From the NCBI GenBank assembly GCA_007922195.1, contig ML681971.1, forward strand, positions 186,001 through 250,000: a DNA stretch of 64,000 bases. The letters run 5' to 3'. This stretch comes from Podocnemis expansa (lineage: Eukaryota; Chordata; Testudines; Podocnemididae). The position numbers were made by a program, and so were the translations under genes. Below, one piece after another: positions 41,301 through 53,300 of the stretch (within the stretch, counting starts at the first letter, position 1; every line of letters begins with the position of its first letter). The notes under the pieces were generated by a model. The model did no database searches and had not been told where the DNA came from. It saw nothing but the letters and a program-made list of their open reading frames with translations.

Positions 41301-44300
41301 CAAACCACCATTCTTTTTTGATGGATAAAAGATGCCAGAAAGGATTTTCCTAATAGCAGCAGCAGCAGCAAAGGCTTTTTCTTCTTGTTTTTTCATATTA
41401 GAAATCTAAGTCTTGTCTACCCTGGATACCCTATGGTGACCATAAAAATGAATGAAATTCTGAAATCACAAAAAAAGCAAAAGCTGCCACAGCTAAGAGG
41501 GGAAGGGCATGTTACACTCAGGGCTGCTCCAAACTACCTCTTAGTTCGATCTAACTCACGTTGCTCAGGTGTGTAAAAATGATGCCCTCCCCGCCCCCAT
41601 GAGTAACACAAGTTATAGTCCTTAGGCATGGTTCAAACTGGCACTATGTTGCAGGTGCTCTCCCACCAACAGAGCTTCCATGGAGTTGGAGTAATTATGC
41701 CAAGGGGAGAGAGCTCTACCATTAGCGGGCAGCATCTGCATGAGACATGCCAGAATGGTTGCATGTCTAGTGTAGCCCTGCCCTTAGGCTGTTTAAAAAC
41801 TGTTTTTATGAACACTTGTTGAACTCCAACAGCTCATTGGGAGGAAAGGGTATCTTTATTAAAGATTCAACACCACTAGCCTACAGCTAACTTGTTAGAG
41901 CTCCCAATGCACATCTTCTGAGACCTCCCCTCCACCAAGAAACATTCCAGCAGCACTAAAGACCAGACTTGTCACTCTTGATCACTGCAAGGTAGCAGGA
42001 AAAACTACTTAAAAATAATCACTGCACACCATTTTAGGCATTCTTAACATCAGAAAGCACAAAAAAGGGCAAAAGATGTATTTTTTTAAAAATGTCCTTT
42101 GCTGGTCACCTTTAAATGACCTTCTCCTCTTAGCAAGAGAATTTGCCAGGAGGGAAGAACACTAGGGAAAGAGGGAGACAAATAAAATGCTGCACTACAG
42201 GAAATAAGAATGCAACCCAAAACAAGAACGCTCATTCAGCCAAAGAGAAATTCCTGTGAGAGCCAGGCAAGCTGGGCACATTTCCTGTGACTGATCCAGC
42301 TAGCTGCCGTACAACCTCCCTCTCAAACTCAAGTCCAACAGCAACACAGGAATCATGCTTTCTAGCAGAAATACTGTTCCCAGCAGTATGGTCACTGGCA
42401 AGACCATCTACAAGCTAATCAGTGGCCAAAGTGACACGTTTCACTGCTGTCAGTGCAATTCCGAATGGACCAGTCACTACAATGGCTGTACTTGCTGGGA
42501 GTCTCACCCAAGAGGTTACGACTGGGTAACCCACAAAGACTAGACTCTCCTTTCTCCAGTAAGTGGCCTCCATCCAGCTCAGGAACAGGAGGCAGCTTGC
42601 CCTGCCACTGCCTGGACTGTTCCTATATGGTCATGTTTCCTCCATGACTGCCAACCTATCTATAAATTCAGGTTCAACAGACTTGCAGTGAAGCCAGTTT
42701 TGGAAGGGAGGGAATGTTGCTACTATTAAGATAAAAAATGATTTTAGTCAGAAAAATAGTTTGTGTTATTTTGATCCACACTGTACCTTGTTCTATCAAA
42801 TTCCAGCAACTTGTCTTTGTGTTTCACAGCCATCTCTATACCTGCCTTAAGCCGAGCTTCCTGATGAGGCAGCAGGTCCTTGCTGATGATCTCCATTTGC
42901 CCAGAACTCTCAGCGCCTGGGATATACAGACACAAATCATGCTTTGGTCTTTGGGGACTGGCTCTCAGTTTATATACTACTCCAGCTGCAACTGAGCACA
43001 CAGTTGCTCCCAAGAACATGAGACATTATAGGAAATGGAAGGTCAGTCATCCCAAAGTCTGGCACTTTTGAAACCATCCCCGTCCCCACATCCTATCCTC
43101 TTTTCTACAGCAACTAATTAAGGACTCAGACAACATGGTGATGGGTGTGGGATAAAAATTTAGACAAAAAGTGATTGCCCCTCATTGCTCCAGTAATTTG
43201 GCTGGTTAGTTTCTACAGGAAGTAGTTCTGCCTGTGTTCCCTCACATCCCTCAAATTTAGACTATGTCCCTTTGTTCAGGCACTTTTCTAGATCGTTCTC
43301 CCGTCCTGCCCTACTGCAGAAGGATTTCCAAAATCCCTTCTGGGGAGTTCTCTGCCACAATATGCTGCTGTTTTTTTCTTTTCTGCTCCTCCAATTTCTC
43401 TTTTCTACTACTCACCATAGCTTTCCACACCTCCCCTTTCTCACTCATATAGTTAACATTGACTGCCCCACCATGTCTTATACTGACTCCCCTCTGTCCC
43501 AACCTCCACCACAGATGTCTGTCACTCACTAGCTATTTCGACTGGATTGCCCCACTGGAATCTTGCAGGAACCTTGTTTTCCCACTGAGTTTCAAATCCA
43601 AAAGCCCTCTGAGCATGAAACTTCCAAATGGGGTGTTGCAAAAGGTATGTGACATCTCTAGGTCAAGCCAGCCTCTTCATGGGCTGAACAGCACAGGGAA
43701 GCAAGAGCAGCTCCAGAACCAGTCAACAGGATGCTCCTTTCTGTTTTCTTTTCAGGAATCTCTCTCTTCTCCTAGGTACCGTGGCAAAGCCTGATAAGTC
43801 AATGGAAATATTCCCACTGCTTCCAATGGGCTTTGCATCAGGCCAATTCAGAGGCTTGGCTCATTCTCCCCTATGGTTGGACACTAAGAGAAGGTTTCAT
43901 ATTGATGGAACTGTTGTTCCTGAGCTCTCTGGCACAGCAGCAAACCAATCTGAAAATCTAGGTCAAGCATTTCACAGGTTTAGGGATTTAGACGCTTTCC
44001 TTCCCTCAGGTCCCGAGAGAAAGGTGTGGTTCTGGGACAAGGACTGACACACCCCAAGGAGGGTCTAGAGGCACTTGGCAAGGAACAGGTAGAGCTGAGC
44101 CCTAAAACTCCTGAGCCAGGAAGCTCCCTTGACACCTTGTAAAAGAGATGAGAGACCCTCAGATCAAATGGAGTCAGCTCCTGTCACCTTCTACCCATAC
44201 CCAGAAAAGCAGCACAGTTCAAATACACCAGAGTAAAGGAAGGGAAACACCAAAAATACCTTTTAAGCAAGCTAGGGTGCTGCCCCATAATGCCAGCTCC

Positions 44301-47300
44301 AGCCTGCTGCAGTATTCCAGAGACTGGCTAAAATGCCAGTGCTAGAGAGATCCCACTGAAGCTTTACTCATGGCAAAGCTCCAGTTGAAAATAATCCAGT
44401 ATCAAAGGTTACTTTTGCCTTTTAAAACTGTTCCAAAGAGCTTCTCCTGCAGGTGGAAGGCATTGGATTTACAGTGCTGGGACCCAAAACACTCTATTTA
44501 ACCACAACAAACCTGCCCTAAGCCCACCGGACGAGCTTCCCACACACACTGAGCCACCAATATGTCTCAATGCAACTTGGGAACAAGCCTTGAAGGGAGA
44601 AAGGGAATTCAGTTCCCAGCCAGCAATCCCTGGCTTCATGCCAAGAAAAGCAAGGAGCCAAAGTTGATGGGAACACTGTTCCCATCACAGCTCCAGTGAG
44701 ACCCATCAATGTGTTTCACACAGGCCCCCGCACAGACTGTAGTGATGTGGGCTAGATTCAGAGAGGCAAAAGGCTCTGCAATTTCCCATTGTCACTGAGC
44801 CATGGCACCTTGCTGCAGAGAAGACCAGCTAATCACATTACAGTGCTGACTAACCAAAGGCAAGACAAGGAAGGCTGGCAAGTTATGCTTCTGAAATACA
44901 TTTACATCTTTTCAGAGGCGTAGCTGCTTCAATCTATTCCAGTAAAACAGACACCTTAAAGACTAACAAATTTATTTGGGCATAAGCTTTTGTGGGTTAG
45001 AACCCGCTTCCTCAGATGCATGGAGTGGAAATAGCAGTTTGCTAGGCACATATACACATGCAAACAAGGGTGAATCACATTATTATGTGGAGGAACAGTC
45101 TTAACAAGGTTACAACAGTTGACAAAAAGGTAAGAATGTTTAAAGAAGGAAAGTTCCAAAGGGGCAGCCGTGTTAGTCTAGTAAAGCAAAAAAAAAGCAA
45201 GGTGTCTTGTGGCTCTTAAAGACTAATAGATTTATTTATTGCATGAGCTTTCGTGGGAGAATATCACACTTCGTTAGATGCTTTGAAGAGGGAGAACTTG
45301 TGTGACATGATCTCATGTTTTACACTCCCCTGCATTTATTTTCATCCAATTCTGTAAGTTCTCCCTCTTCAAAGCATCGGGATATTCTCCCACGAAAGCT
45401 CATGCAATAAATAAATCTGTTAGTCTTTAAGTGCCACAAGACTCCTTGCTTTTAAAGAAGGAACGTTACTTTTTATAGTGAGCTAGCCACTCCCAGTCCC
45501 TATTCAGACCCAATCTGAATACATATTTCAGAGGGGGAAGGGAAAAAAAAATCAAAAGACTTCAGCGTGAAACTGCAGAGCTGGAATTCATGTGCAAAAT
45601 TGACACGATCAACCTGGGTCTAAATAGGCACCGGGAGTGACTAACTCACTATAAAAAGTAATTTTTCCTCTTTAAACATTCTCGCCTTTTCATCAACTCC
45701 ACATAATAATGCAACTCACCCTTCTTTGAATGTGTATATATACACCTATAACTGCTACTCCCATTCCATGCAGCCAAGGAAGTAGGTTCCAACCCATGAA
45801 AGATATGCCCAAACAAAGTTATTAGTCTTTAAGGTGCCTCAGGATTCCTTGTTTGTTTTCTCAAGATTTTTGCAGACCTAGGACCAGGAGCTTGGTTTTA
45901 CTACTAGCCATAGGCAGCACATCTTTAATTGTCAGGAAATTGTGGAAGCAAGGAAAACAGTTCCAGTACCTGTACCTCTCAGTCACTAGGAGAAGAAGCC
46001 TCCATTAAGAACATAATAAACTAGATTCCAAGCTCTAACCAGGGTCACTGGAAATCTGGAGGGTAAGAAAATTAATGCAGATAGCCCCACAATCCTTAAG
46101 ATTTCACCTGAGGAGTGTGTTAAATATTTACTTCTCCTCCAGGTCCTGTTCCTACATTTACCACCTGAGAAAAGGGTGAGACACAAACAGTCCTTCCAGA
46201 ACATTAATAGCAGCTGCCTCTATAAACCTCACAAGTCTCACTCAGCAGCAAACACAATATTTTGGAATTTCATTCTCATTTTTAAGGACTACTGCACGTC
46301 ACTTAGTCTGGAATTATTTGTGTAATGGCCAGCTTTGGTGCTCTGTGGTCACCGCATCACACAGGACCATGCAAGAAACTCAGGCACTGCACCCAGCCTG
46401 GCCTAGCCCGCTGGCACCTGCAAACCACTTGGAAAGGGAAGCACAACATAATGGGCAAGAAACAGGATTGATGGGCTCCAGTGAGATGCTCCTCCAGCTC
46501 TTCAAGGCCAGTGAATGCTGCCACAGAGCTGTGGTGGGTTGGAAAGATTTTGCTCATCTTCTCCAGAGAGTCCAAATACTGCAGAAAGCCTCCAGTATCA
46601 ACTATCCAGATGGAGTCCCTGCATCTTTGGGAAATTTCCCCCATACAGTTTTCTAGAGTCCCTCTCTTTATCCAGAAGGAATAGATCTAGACTGCTTGAA
46701 TCCAGAAAGACCTGGGGCCTGTCTCCTTACACAACACCATTGAAAATACAGCCATAGTCACTGCCACAGTCCAGCCCTGTGGCAAAGCAGGGTTGACCCT
46801 GCTGTATAATTGCTGGATTAACTACATTACACAGGGTTGCTACCAACCTGCCATGAGCTTCTTCAGCAGCTTCTGGCTCTTATTTGAGTCACGCTGCAGA
46901 ATGTCTTGCTCTTCCTTAGTGCACACCTAGAAGACAACAGGAAAAGCAAAGCTAAGAGCAATACATAGCTCTTGACAGCCCCAAAGCCCTTGACAAGAGT
47001 TAAGGGAGAGCTGCAAGGGGAAATGAAGACTGGGTCCATGGGATTTACTAGGATGGACCTTTCTGCTTCTTTGCTGTATATGGAAAGAAAACCTAAAAAA
47101 ACAACAGAAAACAAGCTTTTATCTTAGAAATCTCAGCAACATGAAGCTTCTCTTCGTCGTTTTTTTGCTGAAGGATTTCAGGGATGTGTGGTGTTCTCAC
47201 ATAATCATTAAAGAGGTGGGCAGCATTTAACAAAGGCATTCTCTCACCCAGATGGTCATGAAAAACTGGTGTTACATAGATATGTAAAAGAAGACTAAGG

Positions 47301-50300
47301 TAGTTTGATAAAAACTTCACTTTCTGCTCAATTATTCAGCTTTCGCCCTCTCATGAAGTCAATTACACTGGCTTTCCAGTCACTGCACTGCCCAGGGCAG
47401 ACAAACTTGCAAGGTTTTTGCTGTTCTTTTAAAACAAAATCCATCATAAAGTTGGGGAGGAGGTAATATGATAGAAGCCAACATACTATGTTCCCCAATG
47501 TGCCTTTAAAGTGTGTGGATGTTGGCTGATTTTTTTAAATTAAATACATCATAAAGTTGTGGGGAGAAATAAGGCCAGAAACCAACCTATTCTGTTCCCC
47601 AGGGTGCCTTTAAAATATCTTGGTTTTTTGTATTAACATATTTAGCAATAGTATATAGGGAACTCCCAGGAGAAAGAAACTCTTTATTAAACTCTTTGCC
47701 CTGATGTCCCATCAAATAAGTTGAGGGAACACACAATATGCAGAGACTCCCAAGAGCTCTTTCCAGCAAAACCAAACAGCTCAGTTTGACCTTACTCATT
47801 TCCTAGGGTTAAAAAATAAATTAAAATCCTTAACAAAAAAATCTGACATGCACACACCCTATCACCACCACCTTTCAGGTCATCACCACAAAACAGCAAC
47901 CCCAATTTTTATTTCGCTTTTCTTTATAGCATACCTTTAATTCTGACAAACCCTAGGGAATTAGAGAAGCATCAGTTCATTTTATAAATGGGGAAGCTGA
48001 GGCCCAGGATAATGAAAATGTAACTCATGTCCTCCTGAGAGAAAACACAGGGAAACTCAAATGGCATAGAAAAGGAATGGAAAATAATTCAAATCAGCTT
48101 TCCAAACTGAGAGGTTAGCTCTTCTTTGTGGGTCATCTTTTAGAACGAAAATCTGATCCTGTTTGGGAGACACCTTCTTATCTGACCCTGTATCGCCTCC
48201 CAGCCTTTCCTGAATGTGATGATCATTTAAGAAATTCTAAACAGTGCTCCAGCCCCTTTATGCTAGTTTAAAGAACAAAAACAGCATAAAAACCCTAGTT
48301 CCTGCTGAAGATCTTCCCCCGTGGAAACCCCTGAGCAAGCCCTGCTGGCAGGCGTAAGTACCATGCTGGGGGGGAAGGCTGCAGTCCTGAAGCCCATAGG
48401 CTGCTCCATGGGGCTGCCATAATTTAATCAGACCTCCAGAACTTTGTAAATTATGTTGGCAGTCTCTCCAGCCTTTAGAGTCCCTCAAAATCACAAAGGT
48501 GAACAGATGGCTTAAATCCACTCCAGCCTCCCCTCCCCCTGCACTGCAAGATAAAGGTGCAACACAGACTCTCACGCTACAGCCTTAGTAATGGCTCCAG
48601 ATTCTAAAAGGACTTTGATCTGAGCTGCCCAATTCAGAAGGGAAACAAACTTTGTTAATTTACTGGAATGGTAAGAAACTAGTGGGGTTAATTCAGCCAC
48701 ATGCCATCTCCAAGCACTGGACACTGCAGTTAACAACAGCCAACAGAAAAAAGCAGGGCATAACATACCAATGTACCACAAAATAAGCAGGGGCCGGAGC
48801 CCTCCTGTTCGCAGACAATTCGGCCACAGGTCAAACAGTTGTTGATGAGTTTGTGCTTCTGCCCCAGGCACTCACAGGAGTGGCGCCCAGGGATCAGGAC
48901 TGCCAGTTTGTCCTGACCCTCCTTGGTGTAAAGGTTGACGAATTTGCCCTTTTTCTTGGAGGAATCACCAACATTGCCACCACTGCCCATCTCTTGTGCC
49001 TAATTTAGAAACAGGAAAGAGTGAATTAAAACAACATTCTCACTGCAACGTAAACGTCTGAGAGAAGCAGAGGCCCGCGTAGAAGTGGGACCAGACTCCA
49101 ACTGCAAACCAGGACAACATTGCTGAATAGAAGCAAAGCTCAGCATCAATGCATGATACAAGAACTGAAGGACAGCTCAGCTTTATTTCCTCTCTTTGCA
49201 AACTGGAATAGCCTGGTTCTATGTGCCAGAGAAAAAGTGGTTGGACCCTGAGAAGAAGGAACCTACATTAGATTTTGTTAAATCACACGAAAACTACAGA
49301 AAAATCAGCAACCAAAATCCCCGCCAACACATAGCTTCAAGTCACCGTGCTAGTGCTGAACATGGAACATGTTATAACTCAGTAAATCCATATTCCCAAC
49401 ACATTTATATGATGACCTATGCACCTAGAGACAGACAGAAATCCCAAATACCTGACAAAGAGACAAGACTTTTTACCTCACATCTATAACCTGATCTATA
49501 AATTGTGTGTTAATTACATGGATCACTCACGAATCCCTAGTAATGGTTTAAAAGGGTCACTTCCCAAGAACAGGCCCCATATTACAATTACTGTTCAGCT
49601 CCAATGTGCCCAGTCACAACACACACACTTTCAGAACCCTTCTGTACTTACTAACAGCTTACTAATACATTTAGAAAAGTCACAAAAACTCTAATCCAGC
49701 AAGGTAGATAGAGATGTGGAACATCCATATACTCACACCATCCCTGGCAGGTTCCAGAGGAGTAGTAGGCTAGTTCAGCAAAACATACAAGGAATCCTGT
49801 GGCAATTTTAAAGACTAATTTCTTTAATTCACAAGCTTTCGTGGGAGAAAAATCTCATGGTTCTCTGATCTTCAAGTGTTTGACAAACTGGGATTTTCTA
49901 CCACAAAAGCTCATGCATCTCTTGCAGAACCGCCTGAAATGTTCACCAGCATCTTCTGCATCACCAGTGATCATCATTCTGGCACATCTCAATGGCTCTC
50001 TCTCCCCCCCCTCCTGGCCACAGGCTGGGATACAACTTTTATAATATGTTATGCTGACACTACGTTTAATGCCTATTCAGTAGGTGTTTCTCCCCCTTCT
50101 TTATTTCTATTTCCTCATTCTATTAACATTGAGGTACCCTCCTGTAGATTAGTATATCAATGATCTTGCCTTATCATCTACTTCAATTTGTTGCCATGGC
50201 ACTTCTGTGGTTAGACCTCTGTGGATTTTCTATCCAAAAGCTGGCATTAGCTCATATTCCTGTGGTTGGCTGGTGTCGTTATGGGGAAACTTCTCCCTTA

Positions 50301-53300
50301 CACACACTACTTCTAGTTCCCCAAAATTTAGAGGTGACTGTTAAGCTATTTATCTGTGCCAAAGTTCATAGGCCTCAAGCATTATGCTAACTGCAGATGC
50401 CAATGTCTTGCAAGAGACAGGCCTGTATGTTCCTTGTATCACTGCTGAATAAAATAAATGTTAAAGCTAGCTTAATGGGCTATACAGGTAATGCACAACC
50501 CACCTTTCCTACCCAGCCCCAAACATCCACTATAACCTAAGTAGGATTCCTCCATGACATCTATAGTTTATGGCAATTTGGCATAATGTAATTTATTACT
50601 GTCCTCATCCAAAGCACAATATTAGCAAGACTGGCAGGTTACTTTTGATGGTAGTCTCTCTCAGGTCAGTTACCTATATCTTATACTGGAAATGGGAACA
50701 CTGATGATAAAGGAGACAGGATATCATGGATGAGAGCTGAATGAGTGGCTTGTCCACGGAATTCTCACTCTCTTCTCTCAAGCACTCTTTCATCTTGAGC
50801 ACTGAAACAATTTCTTACTTCCTTCAGGTCTTTAGCAGATACCGTACAGGTAATTTTTCTGATAAAATTTCCTTCTCTGTTATAGGCTATGCCGAAGGGG
50901 GCAGGGGGAGCTTAGAAGTCAACTTAACAAGGTCGACTTAAAGTCAACTTCAGGGTATGTCTGCACTGAACACAGTGCACAGGGCCACCCCCAGCCCGAG
51001 CCCTATCCAGCTCCAGGAGCCGACCCAGCCCCAGCCGTCACTGGCAAGCGGCTGAAAGTTGGACCTGGCTCACAGCCCCTTGCAGCAAGTAGTGGGGGCT
51101 AGAAGATGGCTCCTGCAGCCTGCAGAGTGACTGAGAGCCCGATCTGGCCCCCAGCCCTTTGTCACAGGCTGTGGGAGCTAGAAGCTGGCTCTGAGCCCCC
51201 ACAGCCTATGGTAAGGGGCTGGAGGCCAGATTAGGCTCCCAGCCCCTCTCTGTGGGTGGTAGGGGCTGGCAGCCAGTTCCTGCAGCTTGCAGAGAGGGGC
51301 TGGGAACCCAATCAGGCTCCTAGCCCCTTGCTGCAGACGCTGGCAGATGACTCCTGCCCTAGGCACTTGCAAGAGGCAAAGGCAGAAGCCGACTCCATGC
51401 ACTCCTGGCTGCCAGGGCAGCAGTCAGCTGCCAGCCCCTGCCACCTGCAGAGAGGAATTGGGAACCTGATCCAGCCCCCAGCTCCTTGCCACACGGCAGG
51501 AGCCAGATTGGGCCCCCAGAGGCTGGACCAGGGCCCCGGAGCCCAATCACACGCGGGGCAGGGATGGGGGTGAGCCCTATCTGTAAAGTCAACTTAAATG
51601 CTTAAGTCAACTTAAAGGGCAGGACTGCTTAAGTCAACTTAAGAAGTTGCTTAAGTCAACTTAATAATTTCTAAATATAGACTGCCTTTGCTTAAGCCAA
51701 CTTACAAGGCTTTAAGTTGAGTTAAGCCCATAGTGTAGACATACCCATAGAGTCCAAGCCCTTCATATTACAGAATGCAGGAATTGCTCCAGTGGAACCA
51801 AAGGTGTCTCTAGCCTGCTATTATTTCTCTGACAATGGCCAACACCAGATGCTTTGAAGGAGCGTGTCAACTCACAATAACGTGCCTTCATGTGCAGTGC
51901 CATCCCCTCAGCGGAGGGGTGGTAGATCTTCCTGATTCCAGCTGGTAAGCAGGTTGTAGGTTGAAGCCTGAGGAATGATCACCCTTATTTTATTCTTGTG
52001 ACTGTTGCGCCTGATTCTAGTGACATTCATCTGATGAATCAAGGCTCTGCCTGTTGTTTATCATCTCTGAGATATGCTTCGGAATCCCCTTGTGGTGCTG
52101 GGCAGCTTCCCCCTGCCTCTACTCTTCTGGTCTCTCCTAGACTTGGTGAAGGGCTGTTTCTAAGAGACCATCCTCTTGCACAGATGCAGCACTTCACTGA
52201 TTCTGTTCACTGTATGTTAACAGATCACTCCAATGACCTGAACTTCACCCCAGCTGTTGCTGGTGCTACTTTCCCACTGTTATTTCTGTCTCAGATGGTG
52301 ACAGACAACAGCGTCAGGACACCTTCTCTCACAGCTCTTGCTTTTCCTCCCGTCTCTGTCACATACACTGTTGTGATTCATTCTTCCTGTTTCAATGGTT
52401 CCAGGACTCTGGTTTAGGGTTTAAGAATAGGATCCCCACCACCCATGCTCTATTCAACTAGTGCTATTCCCATCAGTAGGCCACTGCTTTTATTAACAAG
52501 AACGAAGAGAAAGACAAGGCTTATAGGCCTTGCCAGAGACTTCTCAGCACCTTTATTAGGGTAACAGATACAACAATAAGGAGATAGGATTAGGATGTTT
52601 TTGCTGTTTGTTTAACTCAGTTTCCAGAACAAAGTCCATGTGCAATATAGTAAGACAGGGACAACCCAAGAGTGGCCCATGAAATTGTACAATTTCACCT
52701 GTGGCAACTCACTTTCAGGAGCCAGATGCAACTCTTGGGGACTATATGTCCCAGCACACAATGTTCCCTCTTGAGCTTGAGGAAATTGAATCAAGAACCA
52801 TGCACTGTAAGACCCTCATGTTTTGAAGGTCTCACCACCACATTAAAGAGAACAGTGGTTACAACCTGCTCCATTTGATAAAAAGTTACAGCTCCTATTG
52901 TCTACTTGAACAGGGGCCTAGGTTAGATTTTCAGACCCCTGGCAAGCTGCCTCCGAGCTAAACACCCTGTATGAAAAGCAAAGCCCCAAAGATTAGTCTG
53001 GAAAATTGTACAGGATGACAGCAAAGATTCTCAGTTCTTTGATGTGTATCTTGAGAGCTAGAAAATGGCTGAACTGAAATAGAATGTGTTAGTGTGCTGT
53101 TTTTGTGTATCCTGGTGGTATAGATGGTCCTAATGCTGGGAGACTGAGATTATGTTGGTTATGAACAATGCCTTAACTTCACATTTAACCCAGATTTCAG
53201 TGCATTTCCTTTTTGTGCCATACATACAAGCGTCCTTAACTCTAATAGAACAAAGACTTGTTTGCAAGTTTCCTCATTTTCTTTCAAATGTAACATTTCT

